Source of the DNA: Hygrocybe punicea
Lineage: Eukaryota; Basidiomycota; Agaricomycetes; Agaricales; Hygrophoraceae
Direction: 5' to 3'
DNA length: 64,000 bases
NCBI GenBank assembly: GCA_963556145.1
Contig: OY744461.1
Location: 5,900,891-5,964,890, forward strand
Position 1 is the first letter of the stretch, and each line of letters starts with the position of its first letter. The translations under genes were made by a program, and so were the position numbers. Positions 12,568 through 24,401 of the stretch are shown here, in pieces. Below the pieces are notes generated by a model that saw only the letters and a list, made by a program, of their open reading frames with translations, had not been told where the DNA came from and did not search any database.

Positions 12568-13480
12568 GCATCATCATGCCATAAGTCATCAACCCCTGTG
12601 GAGCCAGGTGGTTCATCAATGGATGTAGATTGGAGTAATATCGTTCCTCCAGAAATCCTACTCTCAATTCCTCTGAGTCAAATGAGGGCTACATCTCCCA
12701 AGGCATCAACATCCAAGCTAGATCCTGGACCTTACTTTCAGTGAGTCCTACTCTTGTGGAGTATTGATTATATTTGACTAAAAAGACTTTATCTCAGTCA
12801 TTGATTTCTTGTAACTTGTTGACAATTTGTGCCCCAATGTCCTCCTCATGTACTGCTACTATTTACATTTGTACAGTATCTGTATATATTTCTTTTTGCT
12901 TTGTTGAAAATGGCTTGTGTTATTTTCCTGTGACCATAACAATTGAGCAAGATAGTGAGCATACACAGATTCTACATAAGACATTGATCTTGATGACTGA
13001 AACTCTGTTTGTCTAAAGTATATCCTGGTGAATGTATTACTTTCAGTTCAGTCATAGTACAACCACCCACTCAGCCAACTTGAGAAGGACAACCTTCAAT
13101 TACTATCACTCAAGCTAATGAAAATTCAAATTGAATATATGTAAGAAACCAGAATTGCCAACTTTTTATTTTTTATTTATATATATATATCAAATTTGTG
13201 TCCATTGGGGCAGACCCTATGTAGGACCTTACATATATGGCTGGAGTAACTAACCATAAAAGGGACCATCCCTTTCTGCGCCTCTGACTAGCGGGTGCAA
13301 CTCTGACGAGAAAAACCCCCCAGAGCCCCAGTGCATCCTAGTGCTGTTTTACCCGCCTTGTCTGACTTGAGAGGGAGCCTATGCTGACTAGTAGTGTGGG
13401 GGTACATGTGGTCATCAGGTAAGTGCTCAGCTGCAGGCGCGGGCATGCACGATAGGCTAACACAGACAGAAGTGTAAGTA
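12568..13480. other. AT-rich flank between element A and M1
   Basis: Contains the possible continuation of the hypothetical gene up to about 12740, then no convincing gene. A short TA-rich tract lies near 13165-13190. Confidence 0.4.
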
Positions 13481-14712
13481 TAGTGTTGCCGTAGTTCGGT
13501 TCCGAACCTAGCCGAACCCAGTTCAAACCCTGAACCGAACCCTAGGTTCAGTCTAAGTTCAGCCAAGTGCTGATCCGGACCGCGGGTTCAGTTCCGGGTT
13601 TTGAGGCCTGCCAGATTTCCTGAACGGCTCCAAACTGCGTCCAAACCGCGAACGTGAATATTTTTAAGGTATTTATTTCATTTGTTTTTTGTATTTCTTT
13701 ACTTACTTTTTCATGTTAAATGGTATCATGTGACCGGCCGTGACCATTCACGCAACACATCTTCAACACGCAACACAACTTCAACACGCAACACAACATC
13801 AACGTGAGTTGAATTTGTGTTGTGTTCATCAAGGTCAGTTTCAATCTTTTCTTAACTTTACTAATGTGATTGTGACAGGGAACTTGACCGCGACCACGTC
13901 GCAGCCACACCCATCTTGGCACAAGATGGATGCCAACGCCAACCCAATGCCAACGGACGCGCGACAGCTGCAACACCACCACCACCACCACCACCACCAC
14001 CACCAGCGGCGGCAACAACAATGGCAACAACAACCACGATGGCCAGCAGCAGCAGCAGTGGCAATGGCAACAGCAACGGCAGTGGCTGCAGCAACGACCA
14101 CGACAGCAGTGGCAGCAGTGGCAGCAGCAACGGCGACGGCAGCAGGAGCAGCGCCAGCAGCGGCAGCAACGATGGCAGCAACGACAGCAGCAGCAGTATC
14201 AGCAGCAACGGTGGCAACAGCAGCAGCAGCAGCAGCAGCGGCAGCGGCAGTGGCAACGGCGACAACAGCAGCAGCGGCAGCAGCAACGGCGACAGCAGCA
14301 GCAGCAGCAGCAGCAGCCGTGGCAGCAACACCACCACAACCATACCACCGCCCTGATGAGGACAATGGTTGGCAGCAGCAGCGCCAGCAATGCCACGCAG
14401 GGACCATGGGACAAGAGCCCCTGTCCCTCCACATCCCTTGGGGACACCGGAGGGCTCCCCCGCACCCATCTACCTCGCGAAGTGCAGCGCCGTATCTATT
14501 GATACGTGCCTGCCATTCGCGAGGAGAACGGACGGGGTGAGCCCACCTTGGTCTGGGTTTCAGACCACGTCTAAACCCAGACCGAACGCGAAGAGATGGT
14601 TCAACGCCGTCTGGGTCCGGGTTTGGCCATGCGCCAAACCGGACCCAAAGTTCAGTTCGCGGTTCCGTCAAAAAGGGTCAGAACCGGACCGAACTGAACT
14701 TCAGCAACACTA
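13481..14712. mobile_element. hAT-type non-autonomous element M1 with CAG/CAC repeats
   Basis: Ends TAGTGTTGCCGTAGTTCGG and a right terminus ...CAGCAACACTA. The flanks TGTAAGTA (13473-13480 and 14713-14720) are an exact 8-bp target duplication. The inside has an intron-like unit (acceptor ACTAATG...GTGACAG at about 13878), a conserved ATGGATGCCAACGCCAACCC start, then long CAC and CAGCAACGGC-type repeats, then the nested-palindrome module. Frames over the repeat encode only poly-Ala, Gln or Ser and differ among copies. Closely related to M2, M3 and M4. Confidence 0.85.
14473..14524 (+). other. Nested-palindrome module, copy 3 (in M1)
   Basis: Inner CGTATCTATTGATACG; outer arms CCTCGCGAA and TTCGCGAGG. 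Length 52 bp. Confidence 0.65.
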
Positions 14713-14779
14713 TGTAAGTAAGTAAATACATGTGAAAGAGCAGGGCATGGCCAGTGTCAGGTGGCTTGTGTTAGGACGT

Positions 14780-14937
14780 TGGAGTGGTACCGAGGTACCA
14801 CTCCGGGGGCTCACGCAGGACTCGAGGGAAAGGTCGACTGGATAGGAAGGATGGACTGACTACTACATCTGGAAGGCTACTGACTAGGTCAAACCGTGGG
14901 AACCTGATCATGTGACTGACCAGGCACAACTACTACA
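14780..14937 (-). repeat. 3' LTR of element D
   Basis: On the minus strand it starts TGTAGTAG and ends GGTACCACTCCA. Clear similarity to the LTRs of element B (GACCTAGTCAGTAGCCTTCC and GAGCCCCCGGAG blocks). Confidence 0.75.
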
Positions 14938-14953
14938 AGTGCCCCTCCTCCTC

Positions 14954-14975
14954 ATGGTGATGTCCTCGTCACCAT
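14954..14975 (-). other. Hexaloop hairpin before the 3' LTR of element D
   Basis: Minus strand: stem ATGGTGAC / ATCACCAT with a closing C-A mismatch, loop GAGGAC, 16 bases from the LTR. Confidence 0.65.
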
Positions 14976-15068
14976 ACCGCTACTAAAAGAAAACAAAAAG
15001 CAAAACAAAACAGACCAAGAAAAAAACTCTCCAGTCACGACTCCCAGTCCCTCATGATGCCCTGGGCC

Positions 15069-16172
15069 TTATACATGAGGTGGGACCATATCGTCCTCCA
15101 AGATCGTTGGGGGTGGTAGATGACCAAACTGTAACTCTGCTCTGCTCCTCCATCCTCGAATGCCTCTGGGACTCACATCGCAGGGTAGGATAAAAACATT
15201 GTAGCCCAGGGTGTGAGTTCTTGTGATCCGAAAATAGACTGGGTGGTTCGTGCGAAAGTAAATAGGTACGGTGCTGTCGAGCAGTGATGGTTTGTAGATA
15301 GGTCGAATATTCAATAAATGTCGAGGGCGGGGAAAGGGGATGGGATGGGACAAGGTACGGTGTAAATGGAGGAAAGGGAAAACATACGGGTGCATTGGGC
15401 CATGCGGTGGCATCGGGGATTCTCGATATGAGGGGACTAGCGCTGGGGTGCTAAGTGGTCGCGGCGGTGACTCGTTTGCGTCCCTACGGGTTGGGGAAGT
15501 CACCAGGGTTGAGAACGAGGTCGCGGGGAGCTGAACGAGGGCTTGAGGAGCCGGGTATGGTGCAAGAATCCGGCCGAGAGATGGTGACGTGGTGGAATGC
15601 GGTGGGGGTCTGGGAACGGTGGGCACGGTGGTATTGGATCGAGGTGGGGTGCTCCGGGATGGTGAACGGGTGGGCGGTGAGCTTCGTGAGTCGGTCCAGG
15701 GCTGGGTATGTTGGCAGAATGGGGCCGTGCGATGGTGACATGGTGGGTGGCCTGGGTGTCTGAAAACGACGGCGGGGGTTCGTTTGGCGCAATGGAGGGG
15801 GACGGGGGGTCCTGGCCGGTGGAACGAGGGCACGGGAGGTCGAATGGGTCCATGTGAGGTTGGGGTACACGAAAGAACGGGGGTCCAACGGGGGGGCACG
15901 ACGGATCCGTGGTGTGACCAAAAAGGTCTGCGACTGTGAATTCGGGGTGGCGTAGGCGAGCGTGGAGCTCCGGTACGTCGAACGAGGGTTCGTGGGGTTG
16001 GATGAGCGTGGGTTGGGGTGGGAATCCACGGGAGACGGGGGGGTCGCGGAATGCTGACGTGGGAGTTCGCTGGGGTGTCCATAGAGCAGCGGTGGGGCTC
16101 ATTTGGGGCGACGAATGGGAACGGGGGGTTCTGGCTAGCGGAATGAGTGTGCGGCGAGTTGAATGGGTCCAT
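15069..16172 (-). pseudogene. Pro/His-rich gag-like frame of element D, truncated
   Basis: A single open frame of about 367 codons, dominated by Pro, Thr, Ser, Arg and His, with a loosely repeated block containing TGCCACGTCACC and related sequence also found in element B near 19060-19430. Overlapping frames on both strands are shadows. No catalytic motif is visible. Assigned as the structural region of an LTR element purely from position and similarity to B. Confidence 0.4.
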
Positions 16173-16235
16173 GTAGGGGTGGGGTGGCGAGAAACGGGGG
16201 GTCTAACAATGGTGACGTGGCAGATCCATCAGTCC

Positions 16236-18524
16236 AAGGGTGGCATTCTTTGCTGAGGAGATGTAAGGCCAAAGTACATGCCAAGATTTCGGCTTCGGGG
16301 TTGGTATGGTCATCTGTGGAGCCTAAATGGTAACGCAGAGATTTGTGTTGGGTGCAGCCAGATTTGTAGAGGACTGCTACTGAGCCTACTCCGCCTTCGT
16401 AGGCCAAGCTGTCGGTGTAGATCTTTATGTTTGCTGTGTCCGTCTGTTCTTCTTGTAGGGACTGGTCTCTGGATCATGCGATGTGTGTGGGGAGAGTTGA
16501 GTATTGAGGGTGGGCCGATGGCATGATGGTTTCTACATCATCTGGGCTGATGTGATATATGTAGCGGTGATTTGTGTCTGGTCACTTAGCATTTTGCACA
16601 TTGCTGAAGGGGTTTGTAGAGTGGGTGCATGGGCGGTAAGGTAGCCATTGTGCGATGGCAAGCTCTGTGTAGTAGGAAGTTAACCGGTAGTATCCCGGCG
16701 TGCATGTCGAGTAAATCGGTAGGGGAGGAGCATAGGGCACCTGTGATTTTCAGGGTCACTGTTCGTTGTGTCTTTGTTAGTTCCTTTAGGGCTCTGATTG
16801 ATCCCTGTTTGTTCTTGTAGCCATGGGTTTTGTGGACTGGGGTGAACCAGACGTCCGCTGCATAAGTAAGTTTGGGGACGGCCACTGCATTATATAGGTG
16901 GTGCATTAGTTTCGAGTTGACTCCTGTTTTAGTCCTGGTTAGTTGGCAAAAGAGGGAGATCCACTTAGTAGCGTTAGAGAGCGTGTGTTCCCGCTATTCA
17001 TGTCATCGTAGATATTGATCGAGTATGATGCCTAGGAATCGGTGTGAGGTGGTGGGTTTGATGAGGTTGTTTTGTAAGAATAAGTCTGGGTGGAGGATTT
17101 GTCGTTTTTGTGAGAAGTCGATCAGGGCGAATTTGTTGGTTTCGAATTTGGAGTTGTGATCTTTGGACCAGTCGTATGCTCCTCCGTCCTTGTTCATCAT
17201 GTACTTGATGGTGGCATGAGTATCGATGAAGTTTTTGCCCTCTGCGTAGATGGCTGCGTTTGTCTACAAAGGCTACCGCCAGTTCATGAGGACCTGTAGG
17301 AATATCCAAAAGATCAGCATTGTAGTAGAGGTATATGATCATGGAGAGGGGGTCACCCTGTCTGATTCCATTTACGAGTTTGATGGGGTTGGAGATATAG
17401 TCATTGAATTTTAAGCGTGTGGTTCTATCCGACAAGATGTGACCAATTATGGAGACTAGTTGTTCTGGGATGCAGTGTTTCCTCAGGTTGTGTAGTAGAC
17501 GAGCCGTTACCATGTTTGGAAAGGCTCCTTCTATGTCCAGAAATAGTATTGTTGCCACTCTTTTGTTTCTCCAGGCATGCTTTATGCGATTGACCAGAAG
17601 ATGCATGGAGTCGGTGGTGGATTGGCCTGGTCTGCCGCCGAAGTGGGTCGATGGCAGAAGTTGGTGTTCCTTGGTTAGCTGTACAATGGTTTCTGTCAGT
17701 ATCAAGGTGAGTATTTCCAGTATAGTATTAAGGAGGGCGATAGGTCAGTATGCTTTAGGAATGTCATAGCGTGGTTTGCCTGGTTTTCTGAGAATGCAGG
17801 CTGTGGAAGTTTTCCAAGCTTCGTGGTAGGTATCAAGATTGAAAAATGCGTTGTAGATGTGGTATAAATGATCAATGAGGATGCCGGTCATTTCTTTGAG
17901 AACCACGTTTGGGATGCCATCGGGGCCCGGAGCTTTGAAGGGTTTGACTTTGTTTATGTGCGTAAGGATTTGGTCGTGCGTGATAATTGGTGTGTATTCT
18001 ACTCTAGTGGGGTAGACGTAGTCCTGCGGCATGGTGGAGTTTGGTGGCAGTGGGGGAAAGAAGCTGGCCGCGATACCTTTGCTCTTGTCTTCATTGGATA
18101 TAGCGTGACTGATAGTACCGTTTTGTGATATGTATTCGAGTGTGGGGATTGCCATGTTTCCACCGTCTCCTCTTGGGTAATCACTGATGGGATTGGAGAT
18201 GCAGGGATTGAGCGTCCATAGATTGTATTCGTTTGCCTCCTCAAGGAAGCTGGTCCAATGTTCGTCCTTGGCCTTCATGATGGCATCGCCGTATTTGTTC
18301 CTTGCTATGCGGTGCGCTTCGTGGACGGGGTGATCAGGTAGGGCTCTGTATCTGTACAATTTGAAACTCAGCTTGTTTTTCTCCTTTTTTAGAGCTGAGA
18401 GGTCATTATTCCACCATCTTTTGGAGTGCGGGGTTGGTTTGGAGATTGGGACAACTTCCTGTATGGTATCTTGTATTGCTACTGTTAGATTTTTGATGCC
18501 AGAGTCTAGTTGTTGTTTGGTTGT
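16236..18524 (-). pseudogene. LINE ORF2, reverse transcriptase to RNase H part
   Basis: Reads on from the endonuclease part at 20455 once element B is removed. Visible reverse transcriptase blocks: KPFKAPGPDGIPNVVLKEM, ILRKPGKPRYDIPKAY then PIALLNT after an in-frame stop, LPSTHFGGRPGQSTTDS, FLDIEGAFPNM, NGIRQGDPLSM and AVAFVD at the catalytic box, where a frameshift near 17262 breaks the frame. Downstream come a thumb-like region (16906-16586, YAADVWFTP) and RNase H sequence (AYEGGVGSVAVLYKSG, PEAEILACTLALHLL) truncated at about 16236. Order ORF1-EN-RT-RNH with zinc knuckles fits the Tad-like LINE group of fungi. Inactive: stops, frameshift and missing 3' end. Confidence 0.85.
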
Positions 18525-18680
18525 TGGAGTAGTGGGACCTGCCAGTCATGTGACCAGGTTCCCATGGTTGACCTAGTCAGTAGCCTTCCTGATGTAGTAG
18601 TCAGTCCATCATCCTATCCATCCAGTCCTTCCTCTCAAGTCCTGCATGAGCCCCCGGAGAGGTGCCTTGGTACCTCTCCA
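18525..18680 (+). repeat. 5' LTR of element B
   Basis: 156 bp, paired with 20299-20454; followed by the TGGTGATGAGAGTGTG primer-binding-like sequence. Confidence 0.85.
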
Positions 18681-18756
18681 TTGTGGTGATGAGAGTGTGA
18701 TCAACCCACAGATATCTTTTCTTTTGTCTCTCAGCTTTTTTTTACCACTTTTTGTC

Positions 18757-19783
18757 ATGAGACGACCTTTTTTCGGCCTCACCACCCCTGCTGCGCGACG
18801 GCGCATTTTCCCTTCATTCATGCCGTACCTCAGTTGCGTTACCCCCCAGCACCCTCGCTCAGTCCACCAGGGCCCCGTGTCGACCATCATTGACCCAGAA
18901 ACACGGACTCAACCCTTTTTGAGCACATAAAAGCCCCAGGCCATGCCACCCGTGTTCACACCCTGTTTCCTCTTCTCAGACCAAGGACGGCCTCTCAAGC
19001 TTTCCTTCGATGTCTTATGGCCCCCATTCTGCCCCACATCATCCCAGGAACACCATTGACGTCCATTTTTGATGCCCAACGGCCACCCACATACAGCTGC
19101 GTCACCACCTTTCGACCCCCCCATATTTTAGCGTTTCCCGGCCCACTCGTATCCATCCAGGCCCCCGTGTTCACACTCGACGACCCAGTGCCCATGTTTT
19201 GCTTGAAAGAACCCCCCGTTGCCATCCATTTTGGATGCCCAAGCACCTGCCACGTCACCACCTTCAACCCCCCACTTTTCATATGTTCCGTTCCCAACCC
19301 ACATTCGTTCAACCCCCCGCGCCCTCGTTCCATCCACCAGGGGCCCCGTTGTCCCAGACGAGCCCCCACCATTGTTTTCGGATGCCCAAGCCACATGCCA
19401 CGTCACCTCACGTGGCCCCATTCTGCCAGCACCACTGGCCCTGGGCCAACTTGCCAAACTTGCGGCCCACCCATTTGCAACCCCAGAACACCTGCACTCA
19501 TCACCACCCCATGTTCCCACCGCTTTTCGGGCCCCACAGCATTTCACCACCCACAGACTGGCTTCACGCACCATACCCGGCACCAGCTGCCCTTGTTCAA
19601 CTCCCCGCAGCCATGTTCTTGACCCTGGTGCTGCCCAGGACCCGTAGGAACCCAAATGAGTTGCCCCAGGCCCCCCACACGCCCTCGTTCAGTCACATAC
19701 CACCCCGCCAGGAAACCCAACAGCGTAAGGTACCCCACACCGACCCGAACTAACCGCTGCGATTCCTTCACGTGATACGCCAA
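18757..19783 (+). pseudogene. gag-like pseudogene of element B
   Basis: Overlapping Pro/His/Cys-rich frames (18757-18930, 19017-19622, 19199-19753) with repeated CHVTTF-type words, as in element D. No single frame spans the interior, and no enzyme motif is present. Inferred gag remnant from its place between primer site and polypurine tract. Confidence 0.4.
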
Positions 19784-20261
19784 CCCCCTTCACGTCGAGA
19801 TACTATGCCCTCATTAGTACAACCCTATGCTCCATCATTTATTATAGCTTTTATCACAATCTCGTCCCCTGTTCCCCCCACCACTGGATGCCAATTGGAG
19901 TCTATCTATGAGCCATCACTACACTCTGTTCATACACCTGTTCACCTAGTTTCCACCAACACCGTTATGTTTTTGATCACCAGAACTTGCATGCTGCACT
20001 GAGTACTTGCCAGGACAATTCGAGCGATTTTGGATCTTGCATCGTAAGCCCTAACCCTCGCGAGGAAGGCATTCGGAGAGTTTGAGTTTGAGAGAGGAGT
20101 TCTATAGAGTCTGGTCATCTACCGCCCCCTGCATGAGGACAACTTCCCACTTCACGATATAAGGCCCTGGCCTTGAGTCAAGGCATTCTGAGGGACTGGG
20201 AGTTGTGGCTTTAGAGTTTTTGGTCAGTTTCTGTTTGTTTTGTGTTCTTTTCTGTAGCAGT

Positions 20262-20281
20262 TGGTGACGAGGGCATCGCCA
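20262..20281 (+). other. Hexaloop hairpin before the 3' LTR of element B
   Basis: Stem TGGTGAC / ATCGCCA (one wobble, one mismatch), loop GAGGGC, 17 bases from the LTR. Confidence 0.6.
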
Positions 20282-20298
20282 TGAGGAAAAGGAGCACT

Positions 20299-20454
20299 TG
20301 GAGTAGTGGGACCTGCCAGTCATGTGACCAGGTTCCCACGGTTGACCTAGTCAGTAGCCTTCCAAATGTAGTAGTCAGTCCATCATCCTATCCATCCAGT
20401 CCTTCCTCTCAAGTCCTGCATGAGCCCCCGGAGAGGTGCCTCAGTGCCTCTCCA
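20299..20454 (+). repeat. 3' LTR of element B
   Basis: Second 156-bp copy, directly preceded by the purine tract. Confidence 0.85.
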
Positions 20455-21336
20455 TCGTTATGCTGGTTGGGCCTGGGTGAAGGTGAAGACGGAGGGATAA
20501 TGATTCACGGAAAGCATCCCAGTCAGTCAAGACGAAATTGCATGTGGGTGTCGTTGTGCGTGTGCTGGTGCGGAAGGATATAGAGGTGAGTATGGGGATG
20601 TGGTCGGTGCCTGTAGGGTGCTCATTGGGTCTCGTATCGCATATAATTATGGAGTCCACAGTTTTGGCTGAGCAGAAGACGTTGTCGGTCCGTGTCCAGT
20701 TTTTGGTTGCCATAGATTCCAGTGTGAGCAGATTTTTGGGTAGCACCATTACCATGTTGCGATCAATCGTTGCATCTACAAGAATATGTGCTTGTTTTAG
20801 GGCATTGTTGGTGAAGAGATGGTGGTTGCGTTCTTCATCCCATAGGGAATGGTGCCGGTTGAAATCTCCGCACCAGATCATATGGTCGGGGCATCCTGAT
20901 AGAGGGCAGCTGTGTTGGCATTGGTGAAGGTCGATAGTAGTGCTGTGTTGTTGGAGTGGGTGCAGTTGTTGTATATATTGACAATGGAGAGGTTGCCATG
21001 TGGGCTTTGGATGCGGATGGCGGTGATGTCGTTGGAGTTTGGGAATTTGATTTGTTCCCAAGTGGTTGTGGTGAGCTTGGAATTGACAAATATGACCGAT
21101 CTGACCATCATATTGAGGGTGAAGCGGGATGTGGGGTAAATGACTCACCAATCGTGGGTGGCCTTGGTGTTGTTATACTTGTCGAAGTAAGGTTCTTGGA
21201 TTAGTAGAATGTCGCATTTGTTGTAAATGTTCGAGTTGATTAGGTCCCATTGTGCCTTAGCTGATTTGTTGAGAATCTTGAGATTGATCTGCCATATGTT
21301 TAGTCGGTACAGCTGTGCATTGGGGGGATCAGGCAT
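20455..21336 (-). pseudogene. LINE ORF2, apurinic-type endonuclease part
   Basis: ATG at 21336 (MPDPPNAQLYRLNIWQINL) overlaps the end of ORF1. Endonuclease/exonuclease/phosphatase motifs are visible: CDILLIQEPYFD, MIWCGDFNRHHSLWDEE and TGTDHIPILT. An in-frame stop after KATHDW (about 21147) and a frameshift near 20880 break it, and element B ends it at 20454. In an intact LINE this domain nicks the target DNA to prime reverse transcription. Confidence 0.8.
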
Positions 21337-22792
21337 GGGGTAGACGGTCGGGGAAGTTGGGTGTGTCTATATTGAAAGCGGAGAGTGGTGATGGAGGACG
21401 ATCGCCCCAGCCTTCTGGGGTGTGTATGCGTGTAGCGGTGGTAGGGTTGGGGTTTGGGGGAACTTGTGTGTTCGGGGCGAAGGGGAGTGTGGATTGGGTG
21501 TAGTGGCATGTGTTCTGAGAGAGCCTGGATTGATTTTGGTTTTGATTTGGGTTGGGGTAGGAATGGGGGTTCAAGTTCAGATTTTGGGATCTGTGTGGGC
21601 ACGTATGTTGTGAGGACGGGTTGGGGGCGTAGTGGCAGTCTTCGTAGCTTAGTGGTGGGCGATGTTTGTAGGTGTTGAGTGGGGAGGATTGTGTAGGTTC
21701 GGCTGGTGTGAGAGCGTGGGTCCAAGGTTCATCTGTGGGGTAATACGGCATGCGATTTTCTATGTTGTTAGTGTCCATGTCTTTGCATTTTTTGATAAAG
21801 GTGGGGCATGCTCTATCCCAACTGGTGTGTCCATCCCTGCCACATGATGTGCATCGAGGTTTGTTGCTAATTGTGCAGTCTATGGTGCGATGACTGTTGC
21901 CACATGTACCGCAGGTGTCACTGTGAGCCGGACATGAGGAAGCTACGTGGTTCCACAATTGACATTATAAGCAGCAGAGGGGCTCCCCTTTGCATTTGTT
22001 GGCTTTAATGCATTTGTGGCATATATAGAAACCTTTGGATATTATTGAGTTAGCGGAGTCAGGGGTAGAGAGTGTGAATATAGTGTGGCCGCAGGTCTGA
22101 TTAGCTGCTCGTTTCTCTTTCGGTTTGATCCAGTTAGCTTTGACGATGGAGCTAGTGTTGCCATAGTTCGGTTCTGAACCTAGCCGAACCCAGTTCAAAC
22201 CCCGAACCGAACCCGGGGTTCAGTCTAAGTTCAGCCAAATGCTGAACCGGACCGCGGGTTCGGTTCAGGGTTTCGAGGCTGGCCGGATTTCCTGAACGGC
22301 TCCAAACCGCGTCCAAACCGCGAACACGGATATTTTTAAGGTATTTATTTCATTTGTTTTTCAGATTTCTTTACTTACTTTTTCGCGTTAAACGATATCA
22401 TGTGACCATTACAGGTTTCTTCACGCAACAACGCAAGGCCAATGAACGCGACACAATGTCGCGTTCGTGAATACAGGTAAGTCTCGTAAATACTCTTAAC
22501 TTTACTAATATTATCTGCCACAGGCAACTTGACCGCGACCACATCGCGAGCACACCACCACGGCACAACATGGATCCCAACGCCAACGCCAACGGACGCG
22601 GGACAGCCGTTACACCACCACCACCACCACCACCACCACCAGCAACGGCAACGGCAACGACAATGTCAACAATGACGATGGCAACAACGACTATGGCAAC
22701 GGCCAGCAGCAGCAGCAGCAGCAGCAACGGCGGCAACAGCAGCAGCAGCAGGTGCTGCATCAAGCCATCCAACGCCAAGGAACCTCGCGAAC

Positions 22793-22835
22793 ACGAGCTG
22801 ACGCGTCAACTGACGCATGGACGTCGTTCGCGAGG
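22793..22835 (+). other. Nested-palindrome module, copy 4 (first in M2)
   Basis: Inner GCGTCAACTGACGC (803-816 of this kilobase); outer arms CCTCGCGAA and TTCGCGAGG. Shorter than the others (43 bp). Confidence 0.5.
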
Positions 22836-23130
22836 TGTTCGCGAGGTATTCGGCACCAAGAAGGATAACGGGAGCGTGGGTGTACGCTCCCATCTCCACG
22901 GCGGCTCATCCAATGCCGGCAGCATCAGCAGCAACAACAGCAACGGCGCAGCAGCAGCAGCAGCAGCAGTTGCAGCAGCAACAGCAGCAGCAGTTGCAGC
23001 AGCAACAGCAGCAGCAGTTGCAGCAGCAACAGCAGCAGCGCCGGTAGCGGCAGCAACAGCGACAGTGGCAACGGCAATGGCAGCAGCAGCAGCAGCAGCA
23101 GCGCCGGATGGCTCCCCCACAGCCCAACTA

Positions 23131-23182
23131 CCTCGCGAAGTGCAGCGCCGTATCGATTGATACGTGCCTGCCATTCGCGAGG
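23131..23182 (+). other. Nested-palindrome module, copy 5 (second in M2)
   Basis: Inner CGTATCGATTGATACG; outer arms CCTCGCGAA and TTCGCGAGG. Length 52 bp. Confidence 0.65.
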
Positions 23183-24401
23183 AGAATAGAGCTCATGGGG
23201 TGAGCCCACCTCGGTTTGGGGTTCAGACCATGTCTGAACCCAGACCGAACGCGGTGAGACGGTTCGACACCGTCTGGGTCCAGGTTTGGCCATGCGCCAA
23301 ACCGGACCCGAAGTTCAGTTCGCGGTTCCGCCAAAAAGGGTTGGAACCGGACCGAACTGAACTTCGGCAACACTAGATGGAGCCCGCTGGTAAATCGTTG
23401 GTTTCTTCGATTTCTCTTAGGTTGCCTGCATCTTCCAGGTTGAATGTGAGGGGGATGAAGTATGCTATAATTGAGAAGGTCCGAGTTTTGATGTCTGTGC
23501 CATAACTGAAGTTAGCCATGAATTCTTCACAATGGGTGCCAGAGAGTATCCATTTAACCAGTAGGTCTGAGTTTGCTTCTAGGAGGATACCTCCGTTTTG
23601 GAGTCTGGAGGCACCTTGGAATTTTTGACCTTCCGGAGCTCCTATCATGTGGATGGCATGGTTGGCCTTATTGACAATGCCAGCATGGCTGATTTTTGTT
23701 AGTTCTTCGCTGTGGGGTGGTTTGACGTTGAGTAGAATTTGTCGGGCCTGTAATGCTTCTCTTGAGCTAGTTAGTGAGCTTTTGGGGTTGGGATGGGGGG
23801 TTCTAGGTTGGTTTACTAGTGCATCTTTGTATGTTGTTGTTGTGGCCTCAGGGGCATTTGATGAAGTTTGGATGTCGTTGGTGAGCTGTTGTAGTTGATT
23901 CTTTGCTTGTTCTAGATTGTTCTCGGAGTTTTTGGTGACACTGTAAACAATTGTATTAATAATAGGCTCGAAGCTTTGCAAGGTAGGAATGGGTTGATCA
24001 ATGCTTAGTCTGTCGCTTAGCTGTTTGGATAGCGCTGTGGCTTTAAGCTCTTGGTCCAGATCGAGGAGAACAAGGGCGATAAATTTGATGTTGTTGTGAG
24101 CAGTGGTGTTGGTAGCGAGGTCATTTCCTGTAACTACATGGAGTAACATTCCAGAAAGAATGGACACGTTGTAGTTTTTATAATCTAGAGTGGGGAACTT
24201 AGCGGAGAGGTATTCCATGGCCTCCTCTGTGGTATCTATGTCATCATATTCTGTGTCTTCCTGTCTAGGGTTCTTCTTTCTGCGTGATCCGGATTGGGGT
24301 ATGGAGGGTGTTTTGTTGGTGATGGGGTCTTGACTTGTTGGTTTGGGGCCGTTTTTGCCACTGGGGAGTGTGGACTGTCGCATTTTTGGCTGGTGGTTCA
24401 T

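Larger units (their letters stand above)
14780..16235 (-). mobile_element. LTR retroelement D, 3' part only
   Basis: A 3' LTR (14780-14937) followed, on the minus strand reading backwards, by purine-rich sequence, a hexaloop hairpin and a Pro-rich gag-like region related to that of element B. There is no 5' LTR or primer site; the element stops at about 16235 where LINE RNase H sequence begins. It is therefore truncated by deletion or rearrangement. Outer flank of the LTR is ACGT (14776-14779). Confidence 0.65.
18525..20454 (+). mobile_element. LTR retroelement B, inserted in the LINE
   Basis: Two 156-bp LTRs (18525-18680 and 20299-20454) start TGGAGTAG and end CTCTCCA. Flanks TTGT (18521-18524) and TCGT (20455-20458) form a 4-bp duplication with one transition. 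TGGTGATGAGAG follows the 5' LTR at about 18684, and AGGAAAAGGAGCAC precedes the 3' LTR. The interior holds only Pro-rich, broken gag-like frames. It splits LINE ORF2 between endonuclease and reverse transcriptase. Confidence 0.85.
22153..23375. mobile_element. hAT-type non-autonomous element M2, inside LINE ORF1
   Basis: Termini TAGTGTTGCCATAGTTCGG and ...CTTCGGCAACACTA; exact 8-bp target duplication GATGGAGC (22145-22152 and 23376-23383). The duplication codes the same residues of ORF1 on both sides, proving later insertion. Contents match M1: intron-like segment ending GCCACAG (about 22523), CAC/CAG/GCA repeats, and here two nested-palindrome modules. Confidence 0.9.
21329..24401 (-). pseudogene. 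LINE ORF1 (zinc-knuckle nucleic-acid-binding protein), split by M2
   Basis: ATG 24401 opens MNHQPKMRQSTLPSGKNG. The frame runs to the M2 insertion (DLPAGS), resumes at 22144 (IVKANWIKPKEKRAANQTC) and ends beside the ORF2 start. CCHC-type knuckles are visible near 21960-21840: CQLWNHVASSC, CGTCGNSHRTIDC and CTSCGRDGHTSWDRAC. An in-frame TAA just before CQLWNHV and the 1.2-kb insertion inactivate it. The product would coat LINE RNA. N-terminal coiled-coil-like stretches (EQAKNQLQQLTNDIQ) fit ORF1 proteins. Confidence 0.8.

Noticed and set aside
13740..14671. Long frames on both strands encoding poly-Ala, poly-Gln, poly-Ser or Cys-rich chains in M1 (likewise 22570-23293 and 57191-58149)
   Set aside because: They follow from CAG/CAC/GGC repeats being open in several phases, and the frame is not conserved between copies, so they are not annotated as genes.
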